36,839 nt of DNA from Bacteroidia bacterium (GTDB taxonomy: Bacteria; Bacteroidota; Bacteroidia; SpSt-205), in contig JANXCJ010000001.1 in assembly GCA_025060275.1 (NCBI GenBank), positions 2,792-39,630 on the forward strand, written 5' to 3'. The notes under the pieces were generated by a model, which saw nothing but the letters and a program-made list of their open reading frames with translations, ran no database searches and was not told the DNA's origin. Positions 1 to 8,633 of the stretch are shown one piece after another. Each line of letters begins with the position of its first letter. Within the stretch, counting starts at the first letter, position 1. The position numbers and the translations under genes are program-made.

Positions 1-143
1 TGCTTCAACGAATACAGAGTCAGTGGCCCGAGTGGCGTAAAATAACATTTGCTGATTTTGTTATTGTAAATGACGGCTATCTACCCCTTGCTCCCCAGAT
101 TAGTTATCTATTCCGCCATCTGAAGCTACCATTTCCCCCCTAA
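1..143 (+). CDS. coaE: dephospho-CoA kinase, C-terminal end (partial)
   Basis: The last 47 codons of a gene that enters from the left edge, read in the frame beginning at base 3 and ending at TAA 141-143. The peptide contains FADFVIVNDGYL followed by a short leucine-rich helix. This matches the C-terminal end of CoaE, where a (Y/A)ADFVIxNxG element precedes the final helix. CoaE phosphorylates the 3'-hydroxyl of dephospho-CoA, the last step of CoA synthesis. The P-loop would lie outside the window. The stop codon is also the first three bases of the corA promoter box. The call rests on a short segment, so it is probable rather than certain. Confidence 0.6.
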   Translation, partial: LQRIQSQWPEWRKITFADFVIVNDGYLPLAPQISYLFRHLKLPFPP

Positions 144-148
144 ATTTG
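141..148 (+). promoter_or_regulatory. -7 promoter element TAAATTTG of corA
   Basis: Exact match to the Bacteroidota -7 consensus TAnnTTTG. It overlaps the coaE stop codon and ends 4 bases before the GTG start of corA, so the transcript should start on or beside the start codon. Confidence 0.6.
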
Positions 149-152
149 CTCA

Positions 153-1118
153 GTGCTGCGGGGGTATCGCTTTGGGCCCTATAAGCAGGTACGCTGGGAA
201 AACGAGGAAACTCTTGACTTCAATACTCTGGATGACTGCATCTGGGTAGATGCCTGTAACTTAAGTCCCAATCAACTTCAGAAATTAGAGGAGCATTTCA
301 ATATCCGTTTTCCCTCTAAGCAGGAGCAGCAAGAAATTGAAACAAGCTCACGCTATCAGGAGGAAAATGGGCAAACACGCATCGTGCTTAGACTCATTGA
401 GGTCAGACCCAGTGAAGAAGGATTGAACTTGAATGAACAGACCCTTAGTCTGATATGGAAAGAGAATAAGATATTTAGCTATAGAACAAATGGTAGCAGA
501 ACAATACAGGAACTGATCAAAAAGCTTAAGAATAAGCCTGACAACTTCCATGATTCTTTGGAATTACTCCTATCAATTTTTGGACAGATTGTTGATACTG
601 ACGCAGATAACATAGAACTAATCTCTCAGCACATATATAGAATTGCTACTTCTCTTCACGAAGTAGGCTTTGCAGAGCGGCAGCGCATCATCCTACAAAC
701 ACAAGCTCTGCAAGAATTTATTATTCGCATCCGAGAGGGTTTATTTGATATTCAGCGGGTGCTCTCCTCTATGATCCGCTCAACTCACCTCACAGATAAG
801 CCCCGAGATATCCTGAGAGCCCTTCTCAAGGATATAGCCTCCCTAATAGATCATACAAACTTTAGCTTTCAGCGGCTAGAATCTATACAAAACACTATAT
901 TGAGCCTTATAAATTTAGAGCAAAACAGAATAATAAAGATATTCACCGTTATTACAGTCGTTTTTATGCCACCCACACTAATAGCAAGTATCTACGGGAT
1001 GAATTTTCGCTATATGCCCGAGTTAGAATGGAAAATAGGATATGTCTTCGCTTGGGCTTTGATTGTGGGTTCTTCTATTTTTACCTTATTATACTTCCGC
1101 TGGAAAAAGTGGCTATAG
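153..1118 (+). CDS. corA: CorA-family magnesium/cobalt transporter
   Basis: Inner-membrane divalent metal channel. The 321-residue product has the CorA layout: a long acidic and charged cytoplasmic N-terminal domain (about 1-255) that forms the funnel, then two C-terminal membrane helices. The signature YGMNF sits at the end of the first helix (around residue 284), which is the selectivity motif of the family, and the protein ends in a basic tail (RWKKWL). Length is usual for the family. The start is GTG at 153, chosen because the family N-terminus begins about here and because the TAAATTTG box ends 4 bases upstream. No Shine-Dalgarno sequence is visible. Substrate (Mg, Co, Ni or Zn) cannot be told from sequence. 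Confidence 0.93.
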   Translation: MLRGYRFGPYKQVRWENEETLDFNTLDDCIWVDACNLSPNQLQKLEEHFNIRFPSKQEQQEIETSSRYQEENGQTRIVLRLIEVRPSEEGLNLNEQTLSLIWKENKIFSYRTNGSRTIQELIKKLKNKPDNFHDSLELLLSIFGQIVDTDADNIELISQHIYRIATSLHEVGFAERQRIILQTQALQEFIIRIREGLFDIQRVLSSMIRSTHLTDKPRDILRALLKDIASLIDHTNFSFQRLESIQNTILSLINLEQNRIIKIFTVITVVFMPPTLIASIYGMNFRYMPELEWKIGYVFAWALIVGSSIFTLLYFRWKKWL

Positions 1119-1174
1119 CTCTACTACGCAAGCCCTAATCTCAATTACTCACACCATCCCCTCAAAACTCAATA

Positions 1175-1182
1175 TAACTTTG
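1175..1182 (+). promoter_or_regulatory. -7 promoter element TAACTTTG
   Basis: Exact TAnnTTTG match ending 4 bases (GACA) before the GTG start codon of the following membrane-protein gene, in the 68-base gap after corA. Confidence 0.55.
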
Positions 1183-1186
1183 GACA

Positions 1187-2431
1187 GTGCTTGCACTAGA
1201 CCCTGTACAGGAGCTGATAGGATTTGCTTGCTTGGGAGGATGGTTAGGATATATTTTCTATAGACTGGAATGGCATAGACAACCCATCTGGGTATATGGC
1301 ATACTGATAGCTAAGCTCTTTGGAGCATGGGCTTTCGGATGGGTATATGCAAACTACTATTGTCATGGAGATACTCTGAGAGCCTATCTAACTGCAAGCC
1401 GCCTAACATATTATCTATCGCACACACCACAAGTTGGACTAGCACTGATGCTGAGAGAATTATCTGCCTCATGGGAAGCTACCGGCTGGAAAGTTTTTTT
1501 CAGCGATACAAAACTCTACGGATACGATTACGACTGGAGCGAACCTTCAAACTATCGTTTCTACCGCCTACTGGTGCCATTTTATATTGGAGCTGGGGGA
1601 GGCTATTACGGCATGCAAGGTCTAATGGCGCTCGTGGGGGGGCTTTTAGGATATGCAGCGTATCAAAGATGGAATAAACTGATAGGGTTTCCGAAGTTCT
1701 TCTGGATTGTATGGTTTTTATGGCCCGGGGTAGTCTTCTGGTTTTCAGGCGTTTTGCGAGATACGCTTGTACTTCCCCTTATGTTATATGGGGCGGCATG
1801 GGTAGTCTCTGTAAAGCGATGGAGAGATATGGGAGGGGCACTGGCCTTAGTGGCTGTGGCGATCTTGCGTCCGGAGGCTTTCTTTTTAGGGACTGGTGTA
1901 GGACTTCTCTACCGCTTTCGCTATACCTGGTGGTTATTAGGTTTAGAAGCAGTTAGTGGGGGTATATTATTCGTCAAGTGGTTGGTTCCATGGGCTTACC
2001 AATACAGACAGGAAGCCCTAGACCCCGCTTTTTATCCCGAAGTAAGCAATGCAAGTGTCTTTCACGTGAACTTTGACTTATCCCTGCAAGGCATCTTTTT
2101 AGGGTGGCTAAGTAGCACCTTATATGGACTTTTTGGTCCGCTCCCCTGGCAAATCACTAAACCTATCGTAGTTTTATACGCCATAGAGGCTTGGATAGGT
2201 GGTAGCCTGATTACATACTGGACTGCGAGAGCATGGGTTAGCAAGGGGTGGAAATGGCCTTACGTATTGCTTTTAGCCATAGGTTTGTTTGTAGTAGGCT
2301 TCATAGCCATGGCAACACCTTACTGGGGCACCTTAGCACGACAACGCATTTATGGGATGTGCTGGATAGCCTTGGGATTAGGAGGGGCGGCTCAGGAGAG
2401 TCTGAAGAATCACAATGACCCCCTGAGCTAA
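1187..2431 (+). CDS. polytopic membrane protein, possible polysaccharide polymerase or GT-C type protein
   Basis: 414 residues with about nine to ten hydrophobic segments spread over the whole length, so an integral inner-membrane protein. Around residues 165-200 it has WPGVVFWFSGVLRDT. It resembles the P-x-x-x-FWxSGxLK/R-(D/E) motif found in Bacteroidota membrane proteins associated with polysaccharide polymerisation. A soluble loop rich in aromatic residues (about 95-125) precedes it. I do not recognise a specific family. The start is GTG, supported by the TAACTTTG box 4 bases upstream. The 3' end overlaps the convergent 2-hydroxyacid dehydrogenase gene by 54 bases. Function is inferred only from the membrane topology and this one motif. 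Confidence 0.7.
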   Translation: MLALDPVQELIGFACLGGWLGYIFYRLEWHRQPIWVYGILIAKLFGAWAFGWVYANYYCHGDTLRAYLTASRLTYYLSHTPQVGLALMLRELSASWEATGWKVFFSDTKLYGYDYDWSEPSNYRFYRLLVPFYIGAGGGYYGMQGLMALVGGLLGYAAYQRWNKLIGFPKFFWIVWFLWPGVVFWFSGVLRDTLVLPLMLYGAAWVVSVKRWRDMGGALALVAVAILRPEAFFLGTGVGLLYRFRYTWWLLGLEAVSGGILFVKWLVPWAYQYRQEALDPAFYPEVSNASVFHVNFDLSLQGIFLGWLSSTLYGLFGPLPWQITKPIVVLYAIEAWIGGSLITYWTARAWVSKGWKWPYVLLLAIGLFVVGFIAMATPYWGTLARQRIYGMCWIALGLGGAAQESLKNHNDPLS

Positions 2432-3328
2432 GCGAAATTCACTTTCTTCACTACTCCCTGCGATGTGTGGAGTAATCAAGACTGAAGGATGGAGGCGCAG
2501 AAAGTCCCATGCCTCTTGTTCTTGGGGAGGCAGCCGCTCAGGCGGTTCTTGAGGCAGGGTATCCAGAGCAGCCCCCCATATCCTTCCCTCTTTGAAAGCC
2601 TTAGCTAGGGCAGAGAGAGAAACTATCTTTCCTCTTGCCGCATTAATTAGAGCTATAGGCTTGTGAAATCTTGCTAGAAACTGCTCGTTTATACATCCCT
2701 CGGTCTCCTCTGTGAGAGGGACATGCAAGGAGATGGCATCAGCCTCTTTCCAGAGGGTCTCCAACCCCACCTCCAGAATCCCATGGCCACTAAATCCTGC
2801 TTTGTACTTATCGTAAGCCAAGACTCTGGCGCCTAACTGCTTGAGTAAGTACGCAGTTCGGCTTCCATTATTTCCAAACCCTATGATACCTACTGTCAGA
2901 GAGGACAATTCTTTCCCTATGAAAGAGTGCCGCTTCCACTCATTGTGCTCTCTAAGCATATGATGAGCTGGCAGCATTTTATGGCATAGAAGAATCAGTG
3001 CTGCTACTACATATTCAGCCACAGCTGCAGCATTTGCTTGAGGAGTTGAAAATAACAATATACCACGCTCTTCTAAGGCTCTCTTGTCAATATGCTCTAT
3101 CCCCGAACCCGCTCTTATGATGTATTTTAGCCTTGTAGTGTGGCGGAGAAGCTCAGAGGTTACCTTAGGCACACCCCGCATAATCCAGATGTCCGCCTCA
3201 GGGAGTAAAGAAAGAAACTCTCTCCTGTTAGGTGAATCAATATGGTGAATCGTAATGTCAGACCAACTACTAAGTGTTTGTAAGAGATGGGGATGATAGG
3301 ATTCGGTGAGAAGTATTACAGAAGCCAT
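2378..3328 (-). CDS. D-2-hydroxyacid dehydrogenase (phosphoglycerate dehydrogenase-like)
   Basis: NAD-dependent oxidoreductase of the D-isomer 2-hydroxyacid dehydrogenase family, about 316 residues from the ATG at 3328. The Rossmann fingerprint GFGNNG (GxGxxG) is followed by an acidic residue at the end of the next strand (LAYDKY). The catalytic triad is visible: Arg in NAARG, an acidic residue in the DTLPQEP segment, and His in TPHIAGS. The N-terminal substrate domain (MRGVPKVTSELL, RAGSGIEHID) resembles SerA-type enzymes but the ACT domain is absent. Serine synthesis is therefore possible but other 2-hydroxyacids cannot be excluded. It is the last gene of the operon. A longer reading frame to 3418 exists, but the 30 extra residues are not family-like. 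Confidence 0.88.
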   Translation of the reverse strand: MASVILLTESYHPHLLQTLSSWSDITIHHIDSPNRREFLSLLPEADIWIMRGVPKVTSELLRHTTRLKYIIRAGSGIEHIDKRALEERGILLFSTPQANAAAVAEYVVAALILLCHKMLPAHHMLREHNEWKRHSFIGKELSSLTVGIIGFGNNGSRTAYLLKQLGARVLAYDKYKAGFSGHGILEVGLETLWKEADAISLHVPLTEETEGCINEQFLARFHKPIALINAARGKIVSLSALAKAFKEGRIWGAALDTLPQEPPERLPPQEQEAWDFLRLHPSVLITPHIAGSSEESEFRLAQGVIVILQTLLSRPS

Positions 3329-3857
3329 AGTATAGAAGCGTGTGGGCGAGAGTCTGGAGATTGTAAGTATTTTGAACCAACTCTTGGGGAGATAATGTGA
3401 GGAGTATGAGATGCTCATTAGTCTGGGTATTTCTGTCTATGCCTCGGGCATAAGCTTTTAGAACAGCGAGAGGGACGGGAATTTTTGCCGCATAAAAATA
3501 CCCGGCTTCATTCCAAAAGGCAGGCGAAGGATATAGAGAGTGAGGAGTAAGTAGTTGAAGGTCTTCAGGAAGCAGAAGCCATCCTGTTTCCTCGGCTACT
3601 TCCCGAATAGCAGCTTGTAGAGGGGTTTCGTCAGCATCAACCATACCCGCAGGATGTTCATAAAAGGGCTCGGGCGCTGTGGGCCGCTCTTGCTTCACTA
3701 TGAGAAATGCCTCTTCTCCACAAGAGGAAATTAGGTGCAAGCACACCGCTGCAAACTTCCCCCGATGAACAACAAGAAACTTCTGCCCCTTTTGATCAGT
3801 AACTTCCTCTACTTGTATGAGGGGATGGTGCCAGAGCACTTGCTTAGTTTCACTCAT
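3270..3857 (-). CDS. NUDIX hydrolase (ADP-ribose pyrophosphatase-like)
   Basis: 195-residue NUDIX protein. The canonical NUDIX box G-x5-E-x7-REVAEETGW is intact at about residues 71-93 (AGMVDADETP... then REVAEETGW), giving the Mg-binding glutamates. The preceding EHPAGMVD and QERP segments are typical of the ADP-ribose/NDP-sugar branch, so hydrolysis of ADP-ribose or a related nucleoside diphosphate derivative is the best guess. The start overlaps the end of the upstream DUF502 gene by 8 bases. The last 59 bases overlap the next gene in another frame, which is long for a bacterial same-strand overlap. Confidence 0.88.
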   Translation of the reverse strand: MSETKQVLWHHPLIQVEEVTDQKGQKFLVVHRGKFAAVCLHLISSCGEEAFLIVKQERPTAPEPFYEHPAGMVDADETPLQAAIREVAEETGWLLLPEDLQLLTPHSLYPSPAFWNEAGYFYAAKIPVPLAVLKAYARGIDRNTQTNEHLILLTLSPQELVQNTYNLQTLAHTLLYYGFCNTSHRILSSPSLTNT

Positions 3858-4458
3858 GATTGGAGGACTTAGATGGCACAGAGGGCGTAATGAGACCGCC
3901 TGCCACTACAAATCGGAGAGCATCTGCACTCTTCATCCCTAATTCGCTCACCTGCTCAGGAGATACAAGTAGAAGGTTTCCCATAAAGCTAAAAGAATAG
4001 GGTAGATACACCGCTACGAGAGGCTTATTCGGTAAGGGGCAAGTATGAGTCAAAAAGCCAATGTGATAGACAGGTACGGTGGGGTCTGGCTGTACCAACA
4101 CAGGTCTATCAAAGCGAAAGGAACGCCTAGAGTCGTCTATCAGTTCCCTTATAGAAGCGTAGATAAAACCTATAAGCGGGATTTTTCGGATTCTTTCTTC
4201 AACACCCGCGATAAGAGTAGGCCCTAACCAGTGAGTGCTTATGTATCCCAACACAGTTAGTCCCACTATCAGCAGAAGAATACCTAATCCCGGAAACCCC
4301 ACAGGAAGTATGCTATCTATGGCATCTAAAAGAAACCAGAGAAGATAAAAGGTAACGATAGCAGGTAAAAATAAGATCACGCCTCGTATAAAGTACCTGA
4401 CAAAGAGTCCGATAAGTTTCCTAAGTAGAATAAGAAATCTCATCAGAAGAATGTCCAT
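3850..4458 (-). CDS. DUF502 family membrane protein
   Basis: 202 residues. An N-terminal basic stretch is followed by two membrane helices (about residues 22-45 and 55-80), then a soluble domain. The pattern GLGILLLIVGLTVLGY, then EERIRKIPLIGFIYASIREL, then PLVAVYLPYSFSFMGNLLLV is characteristic of DUF502. Proteins of this family are widespread and often encoded near envelope genes, but their biochemical role is not established. The gene overlaps the end of lpxD by 38 bases. A second ATG at 4443 would shorten the protein by five residues and the overlap to 23 bases; I cannot decide between them. Confidence 0.85.
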   Translation of the reverse strand: MDILLMRFLILLRKLIGLFVRYFIRGVILFLPAIVTFYLLWFLLDAIDSILPVGFPGLGILLLIVGLTVLGYISTHWLGPTLIAGVEERIRKIPLIGFIYASIRELIDDSRRSFRFDRPVLVQPDPTVPVYHIGFLTHTCPLPNKPLVAVYLPYSFSFMGNLLLVSPEQVSELGMKSADALRFVVAGGLITPSVPSKSSNHE

Positions 4459-5443
4459 TTGAAGCAGAAGATTCTAAATTACGCAGAAGGCGAGGTAATC
4501 GTCCCATAGAGGCAATCTCCCGCCAAGCCTTCTTGACTTCCTTTGCGACGAAGCCAAAGTATACCTTAGCTCCCTCTAACGAGGTCAAAACTCCTGATTT
4601 AGCTAGTACAGTGGCTCTCGCCCCTATCCGAATGCCACTGGGTATACCTACCTGACCCCATAAAATAACCCCATCTTCAATTACACACGCACCTGCAATT
4701 CCTACCTGAGCCGCTATTTGACAATTTCTCCCGATAAAAGTATCATGGCCTATTTGTACCAAATTGTCTATCTTTGTGTGATCTCCAATATAGGTATCAG
4801 AGGTAACCCCCTTATCTATGGTGGTATTAGCCCCAATTTCCACAAAGTCTCCAATTACTACTCGTCCTTTACTCAGTAATCTTTCCGAGCCGCTGGATGT
4901 CCTTTTGTAATAAAATGCTTCACCCCCAATCACACAGCCTGACTGGATGACTACATTCCTGCCGATATGCGTATAGGCACCAATGGTAACATTGGGATGA
5001 ATGATAGTATCCCGTCCGATGTAACAGTAAGGACCTATTACGACATTATGCCCAATGTGGCAGCCTGGCTCTATATAAGTATGATGTCCAATTACCACAT
5101 TCTGTCCTAAGATTACATTTTCAAAATTCGGCTGGACAGAGGAGAAGGTAGGAAGAATAGAGGGCTGGAAATATTCCAAAAGGCGATTGAAGTCACGAAA
5201 GGGAAAACGACTAATTAGTAGGGCTTTACCAGCAGGGGCTTCCACTTCTTGATTGAGGATTATTGCGGATGCAGGACTCTCTAAGGCTTTTTTGAGATAC
5301 TTCGGTACATCAGTGAAAGTAAGGTCACCAGGCGTTACTTTGTGAATCTCATTGATACCATATATACGAATCTCTGGATCACCCACTAAAGAGCAGCCTA
5401 AAATCTCGGCTATCTCACGGGCTGTATGTACAGGTATCTTCAT
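4421..5443 (-). CDS. lpxD: UDP-3-O-acylglucosamine N-acyltransferase
   Basis: Third step of lipid A synthesis: transfers a 3-hydroxyacyl chain from acyl carrier protein to UDP-3-O-acyl-glucosamine. The 340-residue protein has the LpxD two-part layout. The N-terminal UDP-binding domain carries TFTDVPKYLKKAL. A left-handed beta-helix of hexapeptide repeats runs from about residue 100 to 290 (IGHHTYIEPGCHIGHNVVIG and similar). The active-site His is in QIGHDTFIG. The C-terminal helix is present. ATGA overlap (5440-5443) couples it to dcd. Its presence shows a Gram-negative outer membrane with lipid A. The C-terminus runs slightly beyond the family norm into a Ser-rich tail. Confidence 0.95.
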   Translation of the reverse strand: MKIPVHTAREIAEILGCSLVGDPEIRIYGINEIHKVTPGDLTFTDVPKYLKKALESPASAIILNQEVEAPAGKALLISRFPFRDFNRLLEYFQPSILPTFSSVQPNFENVILGQNVVIGHHTYIEPGCHIGHNVVIGPYCYIGRDTIIHPNVTIGAYTHIGRNVVIQSGCVIGGEAFYYKRTSSGSERLLSKGRVVIGDFVEIGANTTIDKGVTSDTYIGDHTKIDNLVQIGHDTFIGRNCQIAAQVGIAGACVIEDGVILWGQVGIPSGIRIGARATVLAKSGVLTSLEGAKVYFGFVAKEVKKAWREIASMGRLPRLLRNLESSASNGHSSDEISYST

Positions 5444-5982
5444 ATACCCTCAAAGTTTTTCCAATACATAGAGGGAATAGGTAGGGGATCGCGATGGGTG
5501 TATTTGGCTTTAGGCTGAGCATAATACTGCATGGTGGCTGAATCTCCTAAAGTAAAAAAGATAAGTTGTCCGATAGGCATGCCTGCATAGATTTTTACAG
5601 GGTGGAGAACCGATATTTCTAAGGTCCAGTGGTTACAAAATCCTACATCCCCTTTGCTAGCAGTAGCATGAATTTGTATTCCTAGGCGCCCTATGCTGCT
5701 TTTTCCTTCTAAGAAAGGTACATAAGCATGACTCTCAGTGTATTCTTCCGTAACACCCAAATAAAGGACGCCTGGAATAAGGAAAAGACCCTTCGGCGGT
5801 ATTTTGATCAAAGAAGAGGAATGGGCACGACGAGCATCTAAAACCGGCGTAGCATACACACGCAGGTAAGGGCCCAAATGAACATCATAGCTGTTGCTTC
5901 CTAAGGCTTCTCTGCGGAAGGGCTCTATGTGAATCTCACGCTTTTCTATGGCAGCGAGAATCTGCTTATCTGAAAGGATCAT
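5440..5982 (-). CDS. dcd: dCTP deaminase
   Basis: Deaminates dCTP to dUTP, feeding thymidylate synthesis. 180 residues, near the family norm. The phosphate-binding motif EGKSSIGRLGI (about 91-101), the GDVGF turn, and the catalytic glutamate in HWTLEISVLHPV are all present, followed by AGMPIGQLIFF. The dUTPase-like fold is shared with bifunctional dCTP deaminase/dUTPase, which cannot be told apart here. It sits between divIVA and lpxD with ATGA overlaps at both ends, so translation of the three is probably coupled. Confidence 0.95.
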   Translation of the reverse strand: MILSDKQILAAIEKREIHIEPFRREALGSNSYDVHLGPYLRVYATPVLDARRAHSSSLIKIPPKGLFLIPGVLYLGVTEEYTESHAYVPFLEGKSSIGRLGIQIHATASKGDVGFCNHWTLEISVLHPVKIYAGMPIGQLIFFTLGDSATMQYYAQPKAKYTHRDPLPIPSMYWKNFEGI

Positions 5983-6521
5983 ATTTTCTCAGCAATCTTT
6001 GCCACCCATGAAACCTCCTTTGAATAAGAGGGGGAAGAAAACATAGAGGAAGACGGAGCGGGAGAAGGTGTAAGAGGACTCTTTGTGAATTGGTCCAATT
6101 TCTCCAACTGCAGAGTAAGAAAAGAGCGAAGCTCCAACAAAATATCTTGTTTGCGCTGCTGGAGAGCCTGAATGGATTGCTCTATTTCTTCTTTTTTTCG
6201 TTGGAGGTTAGCAAGGACCTCTTCTGCCTTCTGGCGAGCCTCTTGAAGGATAAGAGCAGCGTTTTTCTCTGCATTCTGAAGAGTAATGCGACTATTCTCT
6301 TCTGCCTGTAAGAGGGTCCTTTGAAGAAGAGCCTCCATTTCTTTGTATCGGTTCAGCTCGGAAGTCAATTGCTCTACCTTTTGGCGGAGAGCATGACGGT
6401 CATCCAAGAGATTACCCCACTCTTGGGCTACCCTTCTGAGAAAAGTGCGTACTTCATCGGGGTCATAGCCTCGGAGAGCTCGGTTGAAGCTCTGATTTTG
6501 GATGTCCATGGGGGTAAGCAT
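5979..6521 (-). CDS. divIVA: DivIVA domain protein
   Basis: Coiled-coil scaffold protein. The first 60 residues carry the DivIVA membrane-binding signature: LTPMDIQNQSFNRALRGYDP, then DEVRTFLRRVAQEW. A long heptad-rich coiled coil follows (about residues 35-150), then a short Ser/Pro-rich linker. In other phyla such proteins sit at curved membranes at poles or septa and guide envelope growth. It heads the six-gene operon that includes lpxD, which suits an envelope role (inference). The start codon lies 18 bases after a TATATTTG promoter box. Met5 is a possible alternative start. Confidence 0.9.
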   Translation of the reverse strand: MLTPMDIQNQSFNRALRGYDPDEVRTFLRRVAQEWGNLLDDRHALRQKVEQLTSELNRYKEMEALLQRTLLQAEENSRITLQNAEKNAALILQEARQKAEEVLANLQRKKEEIEQSIQALQQRKQDILLELRSFLTLQLEKLDQFTKSPLTPSPAPSSSMFSSPSYSKEVSWVAKIAEKI

Positions 6522-6539
6522 ATAGCTTGACTACTTAGG

Positions 6540-6547
6540 CAAATATA
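6540..6547 (-). promoter_or_regulatory. -7 promoter element TATATTTG of the divIVA operon
   Basis: Exact TAnnTTTG match on the minus strand, in the 41-base gap between nuoF and divIVA, ending 18 bases before the start codon. No Shine-Dalgarno sequence lies in between. Confidence 0.5.
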
Positions 6548-6562
6548 TCAAAAATCGCTCCT

Positions 6563-7843
6563 CTACACCCCTATCGGGATAAGGGCAGGCTTAGCGTGCT
6601 TTTCAAATTCTGAGCGATACTTTTGGACGATGGCCCTAATAGGCCATACGGCTGCATCTGCGAGGGCACATATAGTCCTTCCCTCTATTTGATTAGCAAC
6701 TGAAAGAAGTCTATCTATATCTGCATAAGTAGCGGTGCCTTCTAAAAAACGATACAAAATCTGCTTCATCCAGCCTGTGCCTTCCCTGCAAGGGGTACAC
6801 TGGCCGCATGATTCATGCTTATAGAATGCCGCAATTCTATATGCAAAACGCACCATGTCTGTATCTTCATCCAGTATGAGCATGCCTGCAGTGCCCATCA
6901 TTGAGCCTACCTTACGTAGGGCCTCAGCTGTCATGCGCGTGCCTTCTATCTCTTGAGGAGTTAAGATGGGAGTTGAGGCACCACCTGGGACGACTCCTTT
7001 GAGCTTCTTCCCATGCCGTATTCCACCCCCTACTTCATAGACAAGGTCTGTAATTAACATCCCACTGGGATATTCATACACACCAGGACGCTGAATGTGT
7101 CCAGAAAGCCCGTATAAAACAGGACCAGGATGTTCTGGCGCACCGATTTGAGTGTAGGTAGTAGCCCCCATGCGTAGTACTAATGGCACATGAGCAAGCG
7201 TCTCCACATTGTTTATGGTGGTAGGACAGTCCCACAATCCCCGTTGCGCAGGGAAGGGAGGTTTGTAGCGAGGATAAGCCCGTTTCCCCTCTAAGGATTC
7301 CATAAGCCCTGTTTCTTCTCCACATATGTAAGCCCCTGCTCCTTTGTGTATGTACATTTGTGTGGAAAAATCAGTGCCTAATATTTTCTCTCCTATATAG
7401 CCTCTCGCATAGGCCTGATTCACAGCAGCTTGTAGACGATCTATCCAATCTGCATACTCACCTCTAATATAAACATAAATAGCATCTATTTGCATAGCGT
7501 AAGCCGCTATTAGGGCTCCCTCTATGAAAAGGTGAGGATTAAACTCAAAGATTCTCCTATCCTTGCAAGTGCCTGGTTCAGACTCATCGCCGTTAGCGGC
7601 GAGGTAGCGGCGTACCCCTTCTTTTTTGGGAGGCATGAAGCTCCATTTCAAGCCTGCGTTGAAGCCTGCTCCGCCCCGCCCCCTAATATTAGCAGCCTTA
7701 ATTTCCTCTATAACCTGAGAAGGGGTCATTTCTTTGAGTACCCTTTTCAACTGCCCATATCCTCCATGAGCTTCATAGATGCTAATATCATGTAAGTTAG
7801 GTATCTTAGGAAGGAGAAGAGGTTTATAGCTGCGCCATTCCAT
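6563..7843 (-). CDS. nuoF: NADH-quinone oxidoreductase subunit F
   Basis: NADH-oxidising flavoprotein subunit of respiratory complex I. 426 residues, normal length. The glycine-rich NADH/FMN site RGRGGAGFNAGLKWSF is at about 54-69. The segment GAGAYICGEETGLMESLEGK binds the flavin. The N3 iron-sulfur ligands are in ESCGQCTPCREG (three cysteines) plus the later cysteine in GRTICALADAA. No other nuo gene is in the window, so nuoF is separated from the rest of the complex or only part of a split nuo cluster lies here. It follows tpiA by 22 bases in the same direction. Confidence 0.96.
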   Translation of the reverse strand: MEWRSYKPLLLPKIPNLHDISIYEAHGGYGQLKRVLKEMTPSQVIEEIKAANIRGRGGAGFNAGLKWSFMPPKKEGVRRYLAANGDESEPGTCKDRRIFEFNPHLFIEGALIAAYAMQIDAIYVYIRGEYADWIDRLQAAVNQAYARGYIGEKILGTDFSTQMYIHKGAGAYICGEETGLMESLEGKRAYPRYKPPFPAQRGLWDCPTTINNVETLAHVPLVLRMGATTYTQIGAPEHPGPVLYGLSGHIQRPGVYEYPSGMLITDLVYEVGGGIRHGKKLKGVVPGGASTPILTPQEIEGTRMTAEALRKVGSMMGTAGMLILDEDTDMVRFAYRIAAFYKHESCGQCTPCREGTGWMKQILYRFLEGTATYADIDRLLSVANQIEGRTICALADAAVWPIRAIVQKYRSEFEKHAKPALIPIGV

Positions 7844-7865
7844 ATTCGCTTTTGTATAACATTTT

Positions 7866-8633
7866 TTATTCAGGCAGGGTCTTACTATGAAGAGCTTGCG
7901 CGATAGAGATGAAAGATTCGGCTTTCAGGCTGGCCCCACCCACTAGTCCCCCATCTACATCAGGTTGAGCAAAAATATCAGGGGCATTTTCAGGCTTTAA
8001 GCTCCCTCCGTATAGGATGGGGATTTTTTCAACTGGAGCTCCTAAGTCTTGGAGAATTGTACGAAGGTAGCTATGAGCTTCCTGTGCCTGAGCCGGCGTA
8101 GCATTTATGCCCGTTCCAATCGCCCATACAGGTTCATAAGCTAAGGCTAACTTTTCCCACAGAATAGGAATGCCTTGCATAACCTCTTCTATTTGTCTTT
8201 TCAGGACCAGCAGTGTCTTGCCTTGCTTTCGCTCCTCCAAAGTTTCTCCTACACAGTAGATTACTGATAAGCCTCTCTGCTGAGCCGCTTGAATCTTCTG
8301 CTGAAGAAAATCGGAGGTCTCTTGAAAGTATAATCTTCTCTCCGAGTGCCCCACGAGTAGCCACTGCGCACCACAAGCCGCAATCTGAGCTGTGGAGACT
8401 TCTCCAGTAAAAGCACCAAATTCGCCAGGGTAACCATTTTGAGCACCTACTTGAAGGCTACTCCCCTCTACAAGCTGCAATACCTCACGAAGATATAAGA
8501 GAGGGGGAAAGAGCACTGTAGGCAATTGGCAGAGAGAAGAGTTTAGCCATTCAGCTTTGAGCTGCAGTGTAAGCCTCTGAGCCTCCTGAGGGTATAAATG
8601 CATTTTCCAGTTTGCTGCTAAAAGGAGTCTCAT
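7866..8633 (-). CDS. tpiA: triosephosphate isomerase
   Basis: Interconverts dihydroxyacetone phosphate and glyceraldehyde 3-phosphate. 255 residues, TIM barrel. The substrate-binding Asn and Lys are in AANWKMHL at the N-terminus, the electrophilic His in LLVGHSERR, the catalytic base Glu in AYEPVWAIGTG with flexible loop 6, and the phosphate-binding YGGS and GGLVGGASL at the end. The start ATG overlaps the stop of the upstream eRF1-like gene (ATGA at 8630-8633). Confidence 0.97.
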   Translation of the reverse strand: MRLLLAANWKMHLYPQEAQRLTLQLKAEWLNSSLCQLPTVLFPPLLYLREVLQLVEGSSLQVGAQNGYPGEFGAFTGEVSTAQIAACGAQWLLVGHSERRLYFQETSDFLQQKIQAAQQRGLSVIYCVGETLEERKQGKTLLVLKRQIEEVMQGIPILWEKLALAYEPVWAIGTGINATPAQAQEAHSYLRTILQDLGAPVEKIPILYGGSLKPENAPDIFAQPDVDGGLVGGASLKAESFISIAQALHSKTLPE

